Below are positions 21,951 through 33,110 of a stretch of 64,000 nt of DNA, piece after piece. Where the stretch lies: contig OZ020586.1 of NCBI GenBank assembly GCA_963971535.1, forward strand, positions 69,795,548 through 69,859,547, given 5' to 3'. Within the stretch, counting starts at the first letter, position 1; each line of letters opens with the position of its first letter. A program made the translations under genes and the position numbers. The notes under the pieces are model-generated. The model had not been told where the DNA came from. It saw only the letters and a list, made by a program, of their open reading frames with translations, and made no database searches. Source of the stretch: Notolepis coatsorum. Its lineage: Eukaryota > Chordata > Actinopteri > Aulopiformes > Paralepididae.

Positions 21951-22892
21951 TCCCTTTTGTACATGTTGACTGGAAGCAACTCACTGACAATCGACGGGTG
22001 TATTAGACCCATAGCTATACTATAAGATATATTTTAAGCACTCGCAAATTTCCCATTGATTAAAGCGATGGCGTTCTAGCGCCCCCTGGCGCTAATTGAG
22101 TTAAGTTCTCCGTGTCAGCTTTATAAAGAAAGGGCCTGACTCAGCAATATACAGAAAAATAAGAAAACACTAAACAATATTCATTATTTCAAGCTTTATT
22201 TCAATGTAAAAAAATCTATGAGGGACTGACCCTCCTTTCCAATGACATCGAGGTAAAAAAGTTAAAATACACAACAAACAAACAAAAAGTAAAATCATCA
22301 GTTGACCAATATACAACAAGCACATAATTAGACCAAATGATTTGCAATCATGGATTTTAATTGTCCAAGGGTTACTAGGGTATTCATTTTAATCATGTGG
22401 TAGGGTATAGATTCGACATAGTCGATATCTGGAGCTCAAATCAAAGGGGACTGTTGAAGTTGGCGATGCTGTTTATGTTGTCCAAGGGTTACTAGGGAAA
22501 TTCATTTTAATAATGGATTTAAGTTTACCAGGGGTTACTAGGGAATACATTTTAAGGTGCTTTATAAAATGTTGCATGTGACTGGAGCAAAAACAAAAAA
22601 AGCAGTCTTTCCAATTTCTGTGCAAAATCAAGGGGCTTTGGAGTGAGTTGGTATGGTCCCTAATTCCAAACTACCATATCATAGATCTATACTATGGTAA
22701 CTTTCCAATAACGACTGTATATAGATAAACAAATACTAATGTACAGGAAGCCATTTTATTTGTCGCAGTTTACAGACAAGATTTGTCTATTTAAATGTAA
22801 ATGTCACATCAAGCCAAATGCCAAGATATGTGTATTTTGTAAGTCACTCAATATTAGTTATATTAGTTCTACTAGCAGGGGATATATGGAGG
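21951..22892. other. Unassigned stretch with repeated GGGTTACTAGGG motif
   Basis: CCAAGGGTTACTAGGG with ATTCATTTTAAT occurs three times (about 22357-22400, 22480-22515, 22527-22556), a small degenerate repeat. CTAGCGCCCCCTGGCGCTA at 22077-22095 is a short palindrome. A 141-codon frame at 22739-23164 has no recognisable motif. Confidence 0.45.
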
Positions 22893-23976
22893 TGTTATGC
22901 CTGTTGTATGTATGTAGGCATATCTTGTTTGGTTCTGTTTGTGTTTTTGTCTCCCTCTTCTGGTTCTACTTCTCCTTTTTCTCAGATGTACCCCTGGTTT
23001 CAGTCATCATCCACCACCTGTTCCATATCAGCAATCAAGCATTCCCACACCTTATACATAGTCCCCTTTGTGTTCAGTTCTATATCTTCCTTTTGGGTAT
23101 GTTTTGTGAGAAGAGCTGGGGCAGAGCTCTGAGTTTCTTGTTGCGACTATGTTTGCTGTTTTAGTTAGGTGACGCTTCTATTTTTGTTAATTGCGTTATA
23201 ATACATTTACCCATTATTGTTTGAAGCTTCTAACATTGATATATTTGGTGATCCTTCTTGTTATTCAGCCTACTGTAGTTATTTTTCTGTTTATTCACGG
23301 TTGTTTTTGCACACAGGGACAAGTGAGGATAGGAAGATACCCTGGGGTCTACATCTAGCATCACATGGTTGTATGTAACCGGTTTGTGTGAATACTTTCG
23401 ACAACAAATGTTTGTTTCCGCGTTCAAGTTTTGCGCTCTGATTAGCCAGGTCATGTGACATGTGCGCCAATCGTGGGACAGCAAGTTCTGCGCCTATTTC
23501 CGTGTCTTAACAGCCTGCAAACTACCTGGTGTTCTATCGCCATGCTCTAAGACAAACTCTAACCTTAACCAACTTCGAAAGAGCGCCTAAGCTTAACCAG
23601 TGTAGAAACTTGCGGTCCCACGATTGGCACACATGTCACATGACCAGAAACGCGCAGGCCAATCAGAGACGCAGAAACAAACATTTGTTGTCGAAAGTAT
23701 TCAGGCAACCGGTTTACCCGTTACAACCCTAGGTTAGAGTGAGCACCCCGACTGTATTTATTGGTGCTTAGCACCTGTCAAGGGGGGTGGGTTATTTATT
23801 TTTGTATTTCATTTGGTGCCACTGATAATCCTCCTTGATCCCTGTGTTGCCTTTTTTATGTAAATAAACACTTGTTTAATCATTGGCTTCTTGGTTGTGT
23901 CGCTGCACCCTCACCCATCATGTCTGTTGCCTTATGTTGCGCCCTTCCACTGAGTGACCACAGGGGGGGCGTAACA
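22893..23976 (+). mobile_element. Possible solo LTR (TGTTATGCC..GGCGTAACA)
   Basis: Ends TGTTATGCC and GGCGTAACA are inverted relatives in TG..CA form. An AATAAA signal (GTAAATAAACAC, near 23862) followed by a GT/T-rich region is placed as in an LTR. Without the foldback MITE inside, the length would be about 760 bp. The immediate flanks do not form a clean target duplication, so the call is tentative. Confidence 0.4.
23386..23706. mobile_element. Foldback MITE family, copy 2 (9-bp target duplication)
   Basis: Arms begin GTGTGAATACTTTCGACAAC and, on the other strand, GCCTGAATACTTTCGACAAC. Perfect 9-bp flanks AACCGGTTT lie at 23377-23385 and 23707-23715. Interior blocks match copy 1: CATGTGACATGTGCGCCAATCG, CTATTTCCG, CAGCCTGCAAACTAC, and CTCTAACCTTAACCAACTTCG. 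No coding capacity. Confidence 0.9.
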
Positions 23977-24334
23977 GTAGTTACTGTAATCAATATTTTA
24001 GGCATGAGGAGGTATAGATAACATGGTTTGTATATACAGTATAATGTATAGTCCAACAATATACAGTCTATAGGGAAGGCATTGTGACAATGAGTTTAGT
24101 TTTTCCTTTTTTGCTGTTGGCTGTGGTGTAATAATGGATTTCACATCAAAAGACTAATACGAGGCTTTGATTACAGGTTTCTATTAGCCTCCATTTAAAC
24201 ACTGACACCAGCGATAAAGACCAACTTTGATTCACTGTTCCAACACTCCCAATACGATATGAGATGGACCACAAGAAGGAGCCAGTTGACCTGACATCTC
24301 CTGCTCTTGTGTAAGAGAATGATGTTTAATCACT
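23977..24334. other. Unassigned; downstream flank of the zinc-finger gene
   Basis: No gene seen. It would be the 3' flank of the minus-strand zinc-finger exon. Confidence 0.4.
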
Positions 24335-24340
24335 TTTATT
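24335..24340 (-). terminator. Candidate polyadenylation signal of the zinc-finger gene
   Basis: TTTATT on the plus strand reads AATAAA on the minus strand, about 120 bases beyond the stop codon at 24462. It is plausible by position only. Confidence 0.4.
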
Positions 24341-24461
24341 AAACTTTTAATAAACAGACTCAGTCAAGCTATTAAAAACAAACCAAGCAAACAAACTAAA
24401 AGAAACTAACAAACTAACTCCTGGTTCCAAGGAAAGGAAACAAGGAATTCTGTATTTCTGC

Positions 24462-25510
24462 TCAGCTGCTCCAGCTGACTGTAAGACACTTGTGGCGTTT
24501 TAAGTACAACAACAGGGGGAAACTTTTCCCACAAACATTGCAGCTGTATGGTCTCTCTCCTGTGTGCAATCGCATGTGTGCCTTTAGATTTCCACTGTGG
24601 GTAAATCTTTTCCCACAAATGGTGCAACTCAACAGTCTCTCTCCGGTATGAATTCCCATGTGGTTCAGCAGATGTCCCCTCCGACTGAACCGCTTGACAC
24701 AAACTGGACAACTAAAGAGTTTCTCGCTCAGGTGAGTTTCCATGTGTCTTTTCACTGTTCCAGCTTGACTAAACGTTTTGCCACAAATGGAACAACTAAA
24801 GGGTTTCTCTCCTGTGTGTGTTCTCATGTGTCTATTGAGATCTCCCTTGTGAGTGAACGCTTTTCCACAATCATTGCAAATGAAGGGTTTCTCCCCGGTG
24901 TGACTTCTCATATGGGTTACCATGTCATTATTTTTAGCAAAATCTTTGCCACAAATAGGACACACCCTGTGCGGATCTCCGTCGGGTTCAGTCGAGGTGC
25001 CGGGTAAAGAGTAAGCTTCTCTGTTTCTCTCCATCTGGGTTTGAAAAGGCTGGAAGGGAAGAAGAACGTTCTCTTGACCATCTTCACATTTCACTGGGTG
25101 TACTGTGATCTTGGCGTGGTCGGCTTCTTCCAGCCCTTGAATTAGTACATTTTTAATCTGCAGGAGCTCTGTGTCCTGGGTTTGGCTGAACTGTGAAGAC
25201 GGAGAATTATCACTGTTGTTTTCATATTTCAAAAGGTGCGAAGTCATCTCGGAACCATCATCCTCCTCTAGATCTTGAAATAGTTCCTCCTGTTCCTGTT
25301 TGATCTGCAGGAATTCTGGGTCCTGGATCTGGCTGAGCTGTGAGGACTGAGTCTTCTCACCACGTTGACTTCTCACAGAGTCAGACTCGGGGTATAATGT
25401 GAGCTCTATGACATCATTCTTCTCCAGACCTTGGAGGAGAACGGGACTCCTCTTGTGCTGCTCAGGGTGGACCTCCTCGTCAGATACAAGGAGCTCCGGA
25501 GGGAGGGAGT
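24462..25510 (-). CDS. C2H2 zinc-finger protein, terminal exon
   Basis: An exon of about 350 codons. A splice acceptor (pyrimidines then CCATCTCTAG) ends at 25511, so the coding exon starts at 25510 with two bases of a split codon. The N-terminal half is acidic, with repeated motifs like LQIKQEQEELFQDLEEDD and SEMTSHLLKYEN, typical of fish zinc-finger genes. Five complete C2H2 fingers follow (first core CPICGKDFAKNNDMVTHMRSH), linked by TGEKPF-type linkers. A sixth finger begins CNVCGKSF but ends HKC without its second His. The fingers would bind DNA in the nucleus. One linker is off-consensus (LSEKLF). The frame is uninterrupted over 1 kb in a TE-filled area, which argues for a live gene. 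A matching first exon is at 51061-51220. Confidence 0.87.
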
Positions 25511-25617
25511 CTAGAGATGGGAGCAAAAAAATAAATATTAAAACAGCTTATCTAAGAGAATAGCACTGTCATTTAAGAATTATAGCCAATTCATTTACAA
25601 TACTCAGTAGTACTCAT

Positions 25618-26293
25618 TAGGGATGGGTACCGAATTCGGTACTTTTAAAAAAGGTACCTACCGAAACACGTCGGTACTACCGAGTATCGATTCACGTGAG
25701 ATCCACCGGTGCCAACTTTCGGTACTATGCGCAAAAAAAAATTAAAATCCGATGACGTCACGTTTTGTTGACCGCAAAAACGAAACCGCACGTTAAGGCA
25801 CAATACATGTTTTCAAACTCTCTTTGGGTGTTTGCAATTCATGGGGACTGGGGAGTATATGTCTCTGATATCTAGTGGGCAGGTTGTTAGAAAGTGTAGC
25901 TCAGTTTCCACATCTGCTCTGTCTGACATGGCTGTTAGCCTAGCCACGGAGCGTCTTTAGAGAGGAGATTGAATCCGGGACACAATGGGACACTGGCTCT
26001 GTTCATGGTCACAAATGGATTCCAGCTTCATTTATTTACTACAGATGACAAACGTGTTGTTTCTGTTTTTCTTTTTTACATACTTGCGCCACACGGAAGA
26101 ACTGATCACTACAGCCCAGCATCATATTACTGTAGCCAGTCTCTTGAAACACCACTATCTCCAAACGTTCTTTTTCTTTTTTTTCTTTTTACAACTGAGG
26201 TAGGTAGATACAATTTTTTGAGACTAAAGTACCGAAAAAGGGTACCGGTATCGATTCACGTACCGGTTCAAATGTGAAAGGTACCTATCCCTA
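25618..26293. mobile_element. hAT-type non-autonomous element (TAGGGATGGGTACC termini)
   Basis: Inverted ends TAGGGATGGGTACC and GGTACCTATCCCTA. Perfect 8-bp flanks GTACTCAT at 25610-25617 and 26294-26301. No transposase frame. It lies about 100 bases upstream of the zinc-finger exon acceptor, inside the presumed intron. Confidence 0.93.
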
Positions 26294-27321
26294 GTACTCA
26301 TTTATATATATATACACAAATAAAAATAATGTACTGTATAATGACAATACATTTTAATCAAATCTTTTTTTTTTATCAATTTTTTTTATTTATTATTACT
26401 TGCATGAAAACAAGACAACACAATAACCACAATAACAATACACAGAACTTCACAGGGAGATAACAGAAACAATAATACAGAAATAACCAATTATAAAAAA
26501 TAAAATAAAAAAACAGAGTACAACATTTTAAATTTAAAGGGGTACTATCTCATAAATGGCCTTTCCCAGTATTCAGCACCGTTTCCCGGTTGTGTGGCCC
26601 TATATTAATAAAACGTATGTCTCTAATTCTCAAAAAGGCGTATTCTTCCAATTCACCTCACAACATTCACCGAACTGAGTCATCTCAAAATGTGCATATC
26701 AGTGATGTCAGAGATTTCCCAGCTGCATAACAATGTGGCAGTTGCCACCGGGCCACACAGTGGTTGGAGCCCAGCCTCAAAACGGCCTAAGGTCCTGAGG
26801 TAGAAAAACGCTGCTTTTGAGTACCCAAATAGAAATACAAAACAATGAACCTTCTTGAAAAACAAAAACCTACAGAGGTGTTCCATAGACTCACAGGAAC
26901 CGTGTAAAAGTGCCCAAATAGTGAAGAAATAGCAAAATAGCTCCCCCCCAATAAAATCCCCCCAGTTAAAGTCAAGAGGACAACACAAAAGACAAGACAT
27001 TTCCTCCTCCCCCTCCCACGAGACCGCCGGACTCCCCCGGACAAGCACCCCAACCCCGCTCAGCCGCACACGGCGGTTCTGACCTTTTCAGCTGCTGCGA
27101 CCCACAGTTCAATCCCAGCCTGCCCCACCCCAATCACCCGCGCCGTGGATATCTCAAGATAAATCACATCCAACAGTGTTAGGGACCAGTTAATCACTGT
27201 GAGCTTCTCAGGCTCCTTCCATCTCAATGCTATTAGCTTCTTCGCTGCTGTGTGACGCCCGCTAGGATAACCCTTTTTTGTTGTACGGACGCGGGTAGTG
27301 TTGTTATATCGTTCAGGAGCA

Positions 27322-27415
27322 GGGCTGTACGCTAAGCTTTTTCACTAGGGGCACACTTGCCCCTAAATGAGAAATATAGGGGCAAAGAATATTTTTTAGG
27401 GGCAACTTTTTTAAT
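27322..27415. repeat. Short insert with AGGGGCA repeats inside the L1-type element
   Basis: CAGGGCTGTACGCTAAGCTTTTTC then three AGGGGCA/TGCCCCT motifs. A close relative with AGGAGCAC motifs (GGACTCTACGCTAACCTTTTTCC) is at 30069-30154. It probably represents one end of a hAT-type element; its partner end is not seen. Confidence 0.5.
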
Positions 27416-27512
27416 AACTATTTTACCAAACCTCATCCCAGTCAAACTCGGGGTCCAACTCCGGGATATCCCCACGCCAGATTGTATCCAATGATACATT
27501 TTTATACGTGGA

Positions 27513-28766
27513 TTAAATTAAGAGCGTATAAAAGTCTGAGACAAACCCTCTGGAGGTTGTCCTGTCCACTATGAGCCTGAGGAAGGGGTGTGGGTGCAAA
27601 GCTTGAGCCCACGGCACGCCATGCGCCCTCAGCGCTGACCTTAGTTGAAGGTAAAGAAAGAAGGACTCGCCGGGAAGATCATAAAATTCTTTTAAGTCCT
27701 GAAACGCTCGAAGGCCGTTCTTATCATAAATATCCCCAGCCAGAGTATGAACTCCCCTCCTTTTCCATTGAGGAATACTAACCGGTTTGTGCCCAACAAG
27801 TAGTTGCTGGTTATTAAAAATTGGAGAGTCCAGGTGCCATGGGCATTTAACCGCACACGACTTCTGTACATTACGCCATGTTTGGATCACGTGAGTTATG
27901 ATCGGTCCATATCTTAGTCGGCATTTTGAAATGGGGATAGTGGAGTATACTACATCTTGTAATCTTAGCGGTGAGACCGCCGCCGCTTCTAAGGAGCGCC
28001 AAGATACAGCATCTACAGGGTCTAGCCAGCACATCAGAGGTCTCAGTGAAAAGGACCAGAAATAAAGCTTAAAATCAGGGATTGCGAGGCCCCCATCTTG
28101 TTTCCTACGTTGAGTGGTAGCTCTTTTGATTCTCTGGCGTTTGTTATTCCAGATAAACTTAGATATCATCGATTGTACCTTGCGCCAGTGGTCTATTGGA
28201 GGGGGCAGGGGGAGCATTGAGCTAACAAAATGTATCCTAGGCAGGACATTCATTTTGATTATGGAAGCCCGGGCTTGTAAGGAGTTAGGAAGGGACGACC
28301 ATCTATCTAGATCCTGGTGTATTTTATCATAAGTACCCGTGAAGTTGTATTTAGTAGTTTGACTTAGTGTGGGGAATATCTCTATGCCTAAATATTTAAA
28401 ATGTTCCACTATGGGGATATCAGCTGGTAGTCGCACCGCCTTGGCCAGCTCATTAAGAGGTAGGCAGGCTGATTTGTTCCAGTTAATCTTAAAGTCTGAC
28501 AATTTACCAAAGTCGTTGATTATTTCCAGTAATTTTGTGGCCGACTGGGAGGGGTCATTCATAAAAATCAGTAGGTCATCTGCATAGAGAGCAATTTTGT
28601 GTGGTGTATTATTGATCATTATGGGGACGATGTCCTCCGATTGCCTAATAAATTGGGCCAATGGTTCGAGGGAAAGCGCGAATAGTCCTGGGCTCAGAGG
28701 ACAACTCTGTCTAGAAGATCTGGAGACTGGAAAAAGTGTGGAACAGTTTTTGCCTGTCAGTATCAT
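27513..28766 (-). pseudogene. L1-type ORF2, RT and downstream region
   Basis: 417 codons are open. PLSPGLFALSLEPLAQFIRQ (after the RT QGC region), catalytic YADDLLIF, KYLGIEIFPT, SKFIWNNKRQR, QDGGLAIPDFKLYF, SLRPLMCWLDP, then RRGVHTLAGDIYDKNG and TTSRGFVSDFY. The C-terminal end of the same protein (LIALRWKEPEK, LLDVIYLEISTARVIGV) is at about 27068-27290 in another frame. Between them the Cys/His segment is missing and a short CAGGGCTGTACGCTAAGC-type repeat has been inserted. The domains before mid-RT are lost. Confidence 0.87.
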
Positions 28767-28799
28767 CGCAGACGGCGAACATTTTAATCAAATTTAATC

Positions 28800-29030
28800 T
28801 ACTACCGTCTCCATTTACATCTAGCTGACACTTTTATCCAGAGTGACGTACAATTGTGCAACAATAAAATAAAGCAAGCAAAGGGACACACTCCGAGCAG
28901 TCAACAGAAAGTGTTATTGTTATTTGTTGGTCTAACAGTATCAGCATCAAGTGCTTCACTTGGGAGTGCATAGAAGCGGAGACAATAAGACACAATATAC
29001 AGATTAAATAGGTGCGTTTCTATAGTTCAC
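28800..29030 (-). repeat. Fish LINE/SINE tail-like sequence
   Basis: TAGCTGACACTTTTATCCAGAGTGAC resembles the reversed AAGTCGCTTTGGATAAAAGCGTCAGCTA tail. The rest is AT-rich without a gene. Confidence 0.45.
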
Positions 29031-29127
29031 AGAGTAAGATCGAGCAGGTTTCAGTTGTCCCGACAGTGGTGGGAAGTTCATTCCATCACCATAGAAACGT
29101 AACAGAGAATAGCCTCCATTATTTCCC

Positions 29128-29240
29128 CCCAGGGGCCTGAGGTGGAGGTCTGAGTGTAGGGGCCTGAGGTGGAGGTCTGAGTGTAGGGGCCTGAGGTGGA
29201 GGAGTGTAGGGAACTGAGGTGGAGGTCTGAGTGTAGGGGA
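29128..29240. repeat. Minisatellite, GGGGCCTGAGGTGGAGGTCTGAGTGTA units
   Basis: About four units of 27 bases, one shortened, in tandem. Confidence 0.85.
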
Positions 29241-29243
29241 CTG

Positions 29244-29335
29244 ACGGTTAGACAGGGTCATTTGAGCCGGTTAGACAGGGTCATTTGAGCCTGTTAGACA
29301 GGGTAATTTGAGCCCGTTAGACAGGGTAATTTGAT
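29244..29335. repeat. Minisatellite, GGTTAGACAGGGTCATTTGAG units
   Basis: Four units of about 23 bases next to the previous array. The last two carry TAATTTGA instead of TCATTTGA. Confidence 0.85.
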
Positions 29336-29643
29336 CACATTGTTGTGATTAAGGGTGTGATTAACTGCACGCGTTTCCTACTGGAGTCATTCAGTACAGG
29401 CCTTTCAGTTCGGTGCTGAATTAATAGTCTAGCTTTAACCAACGCACATTATCCCTGACTGACAACAAGAACAGGACAAAAGACCTTTCAGGAAAAGGCA
29501 AAGGGGGAGGTGTGTGTTTTCTGGTAAACAGCAGCTGGTGTAGACCGGAGAATATACATCCCCACAACTCTGCATGCTCACCAGGCCTGGAATACACATC
29601 CATCAATGTGGCGAGAAAAGTCCCAGCGGTGATCGTCTACGGT

Positions 29644-30018
29644 CAGCGGTTCTCAAACTACGGGTCGCGACCCAAAGTGGGGTCATGGGTAGGTGACAGT
29701 GCACAAGGCGCATTGGCATGTATAAAAAAAATATATTATACATACATACATACATACATACATACAGGTATATATTTTTTTATATATTCTGGCAACATAT
29801 TTTGGCTAAATATGCCTCGTTTTATAAATCTGTATTGATAACATAGTGGTCGTAATTCATTTTCTAATAAATATGCATGATCAAGTTCACCAACGTGTGC
29901 TTTTATTTTGATATTCCTTATTTCCACGTTGAAATGACAAGAAACATCAAGTGTGGGGTCGCCAAAAAAAAATCCGAAATAAATGGGGGTCGTGGTATAA
30001 AAAAAAATTGAAACCCTG
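29644..30018. mobile_element. hAT (Charlie-like) non-autonomous element
   Basis: Left end CAGCGGTTCTCAAACT followed by GGGTCGCGACCC, and right end TTGAAACCCTG. This resembles the well-known CAGxGGTTCTCAA termini of Charlie hATs. Sequence outside both ends (GTCCCAGCGGTGATCGTCTA and its relative on the other side) is also inverted, so it may lie in an older hairpin. A clean 8-bp duplication is not seen. Confidence 0.65.
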
Positions 30019-30154
30019 GCATAGACGATCCCTGCTGGGGTTTCTCTCGGTAGCCACACCGGTCGACCAGGACTCTACGCTAACCTTTTTCCCAAGGAGC
30101 ACATGTGCTCCTAAATGAAAATATTTAGGAGCACAAAGAAATTTAGGAGCACAC

Positions 30155-30622
30155 TAGGGCTGCACGATTTTGGGAAATAATCTAATTGCGATTATTCTGA
30201 CAGATATTGTGATTGCGATTTGCGATGCGATTATAACATATTTTAAATTTTTTTTACAAGAAGCATGTTGCTGCTTTCTGTAGTTGGGTCCCAACTGCAA
30301 AATTACTGTATTACCCTGTATTATACACTTTTACTATCATGTAGACTATTCTGCTTTGTGTTTACATGTGATGTATTGTATACATGCACATTTATTATGT
30401 TCTTGTGTGATGTATCGCACATTTTATTGCTGTGTGATGTATTGCAAATGTTATTGCTGTCATCTTGGCCAGGTCTACCTTGCAAAGGAGATCTTGTATC
30501 TCAATGGGACTTCCTGGTTAAAAAAAAAAAAAAAAAAAAATTAATTGCAGGCTTGGCGATTTGATAATTGCATCATTCCAAATCGCGATTTCGATTAAAA
30601 AACGATTAATGGTGCAGCCCTA
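30155..30622. mobile_element. hAT-type non-autonomous element (TAGGGCTGCACGAT termini)
   Basis: Ends TAGGGCTGCACGATT and ATGGTGCAGCCCTA, with perfect 8-bp GAGCACAC at 30147-30154 and 30623-30630. Inside is a fish L2-like 3' tail (CTTGGCCAGGTCTACC..GGACTTCCTGGTTAAA) ending in a 23-base A run. It was inserted into the AGGAGCAC repeat related to 27322-27415. Confidence 0.93.
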
Positions 30623-31011
30623 GAGCACACAACGAAAGAAATTTAGGAGTGCAGTGAATATTTTTCAAGTAACAGAGTTTATTAACAAACTATTTATTAC
30701 ATGCATATTATACTATGCGTGTGCGTGCGTGCGTGTGTGTGCATACTAACGGACAAACATCTGTGAATCACACATTGGTCCATGCCTACTAGACAAAGGA
30801 TATAGGTTGTCCAGCTGCTTTTGTATGTTGTAGTGTTGTCACGATATCAACATTTTGACTTCGATACAGATAGGATAGATGCCAGACATGGAAAGGTCTT
30901 TATACAATTCTTTAATTCATTATAATTTAAATAAATATTTTGACAGTGTTGAAATGTAAATAATCAAATGATTGTTACAGCTGCTGAGCTAGTATATACT
31001 ATAGCAGCTAA

Positions 31012-31159
31012 TAGGGGTGTAAAGGTACACGTATCAGTACCGAACCGTTTCAGTGTGTACCGTACAAAACGGCTGTGTACTGAACGAATACAACAGTATG
31101 TTAACCACTGACGACCGCCCACCTGTTTTTTTCACAATCGAATATAATTATTAATTGTC

Positions 31160-31195
<36 letters not shown>

Positions 31196-31408
31196 CTTTT
31201 TACAAGTCGATTATTAATTTCAATATAGAATATTCGTTGACAGCCCTACAAGTACAATTAGTTACTGCACAGTGCAAGTGCACACTACATCACCCAAGTG
31301 GAACATGAGCTAAACTTTCCCCCACTGTACCGAAAACCTGTACCGAACCGTGACTTCAAAAACGAGGTACGTACCGTACCGTGGTTGTTGCTTACCGTTA
31401 CACCCCTA
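31012..31408. mobile_element. hAT-type non-autonomous element (TAGGGGTGTAA termini)
   Basis: Left TAGGGGTGTAAAGGTACACG and right CCGTTACACCCCTA are inverted. Flanks GCAGCTAA and ATAGCTAA match at 6 of 8 positions. Contains a (TA)n tract at about 31163-31191. The surrounding DNA starts with AGTGTTGTCACGATA at about 30831, the left end of the family seen complete at 43093-44936. Confidence 0.8.
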
Positions 31409-32008
31409 ATAGCTAATGTCCATCAATATCTTCCTTTTGAGTTTTCCTTACACATAGAAACAGCGTGATGAGAGAGAAAGGTTTTTACCGTGACGAGGAT
31501 GCAACGCATTTTAGACCATTGGACGCTTTGCCAGCGGAGTTTTCCTTACACATAAAAACAGCGTGACTCATGAGATAAGTTGTCACAGAGCTGTCAAGTG
31601 CAGGGCTGAATAGCTAGATGCCATAGCCAATGTTCCCTCTAATTTTTTTTTTCGGTCTGAGCAAACACTCAAACCTCCTGAGCAGATATCAGCAACTACT
31701 GAGCAACATACATCACCTGCTGATTAACCGGTTAGTTGATAAGCGGCGGTTTGTAAAAAATCTGAGAATCTTAATTTCCCTCAATATCTAACATAAAAAT
31801 ATAACATTTTGCTGATACACAGAAATAATACAAAAAGGCATATTATATTCCTTAATCAAATATTTATTTGACCATTGATTGACGATACAGAGCAAAGTCC
31901 TTACTTTGGCGGCGGCGGTGTGAGTCGTGTCACTAACTTTTGTCTTTTTAGGAGGCGGACTCGTCATTATTTTATTAAGTGAATTATAATGAGACTTCAA
32001 GGGTGACC
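31409..32008. other. Unassigned stretch with hAT-like end
   Basis: CAATGTTCCCTCTAATTTTT at 31628 resembles a common hAT terminus (CAGTGTTCCCTCTAA), but the matching end is not found. No gene seen. Confidence 0.4.
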
Positions 32009-32009
32009 A

Positions 32010-32095
32010 TATTGTGATATTTTTTTTTTTAAAGAGGACACTTCAGCCTCAAGATACTTAATGATACTCAAAGTTTACTCAAAGATGCCTTATAG
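32010..32095. mobile_element. Left end of a second AGGGTGRCCA hAT-like element
   Basis: AGGGTGACCATATTGTGATATT, then AAAGAGGACA and ATGATACTCAAAGTTTACTC, matches 14036-14123. The rest of the element after the SINE (from 33352) is hard to follow and the right end is not found. Confidence 0.65.
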
Positions 32096-32703
32096 GGGGG
32101 GGCAGGTGGCGCACGGAGATTACGTTCGTCACCAACACCGGGAGACACTGGATTCGCCTGTTCGAATCCAGCTCCCGGCGTTGCTATCAGCTTGGCTGGC
32201 CTCTCACACTGATACAATTGGCTGTATCAGAGGGTGGGAAAGCTGAAGGGTGGGTCCTGGGCGTTGTGGACAGCGACCCCTACAGTTCGGTCGGGGCGCC
32301 TGCTCAGCAAGGGTTGGAACTATGGAGAGATAGTGTGGCGGCTGTGGCCTCCCACACGCTACACTCTCCCCGGTGAGAACCTGCGCGGCCAGGTTGGCCT
32401 GCCGGCAGGCTGCACATGCGTCGGAGGAAAGCATGTGACAGTCTCCGGTCTCCCGGACGCGTTTTCCTTAATGATAAGCAAGCAGTGCAAGAATGCGGAA
32501 GCATTCTACCGTAGTGTCGTGCGGTAATGCGCCTTTCATTTTCCGCCGCCCAGCGCCCGTGCGTGCACCGGCGGCGGCGTGCTCGCTCAGGTGCGTGCGT
32601 GCGCCGGCGTGCTCGCGCAAGGTGCCCGCGCATGCGCATGAGATCCCGCCTTGGTTCGACACGAGCGGAGCTCAATATATATAAGTCACCGCCCCTTATT
32701 CAG

Positions 32704-32792
32704 TATCTAGAAATAGCTCAATTGGCAAGACTACATGGCTGTGGATCCTATGGCTCGTTTGCTGGCGAGTTCGAATCCCATCGAATATTTTT
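32704..32792 (+). ncRNA. tRNA-like Pol III unit inside the large MITE
   Basis: An A-box-like TAGCTCAATTGGCAAGA near 32714 and a perfect B box GAGTTCGAATCCC at 32766-32778 are spaced about 50 bases apart. They are followed by a T run (Pol III stop) at 32788. The acceptor and T stems do not pair well, so it is not a working tRNA gene. It could be a SINE head or captured tRNA sequence. Expression is an inference. Confidence 0.5.
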
Positions 32793-32837
32793 TTTTTAAC
32801 GTGATTTTTTTTTTTAACATGTATTCTTTCGCCGGTT

Positions 32838-33110
32838 AAGGTTAGGCATGGTTAAGGTTAAGGTTAAGGTTAGGCATTGTTTCGGAGTTGGTTAAGGTTA
32901 GAACGGTTAAGTTTAGGCGCTGTTAAGGAGCTGGTTAAGGTTAGAGTTTGTCAAAGAGAATGGCAATATAATTTCTATGGTTAAGGTTAGGCATGGTTAA
33001 GGTTAAGGTTAGGCATTGTTTCGGAGTTGGTTAAGGTTAGAACGGTTAAGTTTAGGCGCTGTTAAGGAGCTGGTTAAGGTTAGAGTTTGTCAAAGAGAAT
33101 GGCAATAGAC
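32838..33110. repeat. Tandem duplication of GGTTAAGGTTAG-rich sequence
   Basis: Two copies of about 135 bases, each with GGTTAAGGTTAGGC, GTTTCGGAGTTGG, GAACGGTTAAG, GGCGCTGTTAAGG and GAGTTTGTCAAAGAG. It lies in the centre of the large MITE. Confidence 0.85.

Larger units (their letters stand above)
26364..28778 (-). mobile_element. L1-type LINE, 5'-truncated, with target-site duplication
   Basis: Bounded by perfect 15-bp ACATTTTAATCAAAT at 26349-26363 and 28779-28793, with the 3' poly-A end at the left (T run). About 2.4 kb is kept, from mid-RT to the 3' end. It is related to but distinct from the element at 116-6246, and closer to the one starting at 58447. A 90-bp foreign piece lies at about 27322-27415. 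Confidence 0.92.

Noticed and set aside
25969-26277. 102-codon frame in the hAT at 25618-26293
   Set aside because: No transposase motif; it lies across AT-rich interior and the terminal repeat.
32838-33110. Interstitial telomere repeat (GGTTAAGGTTAG)
   Set aside because: Not TTAGGG; it is the core motif of the foldback MITE family.
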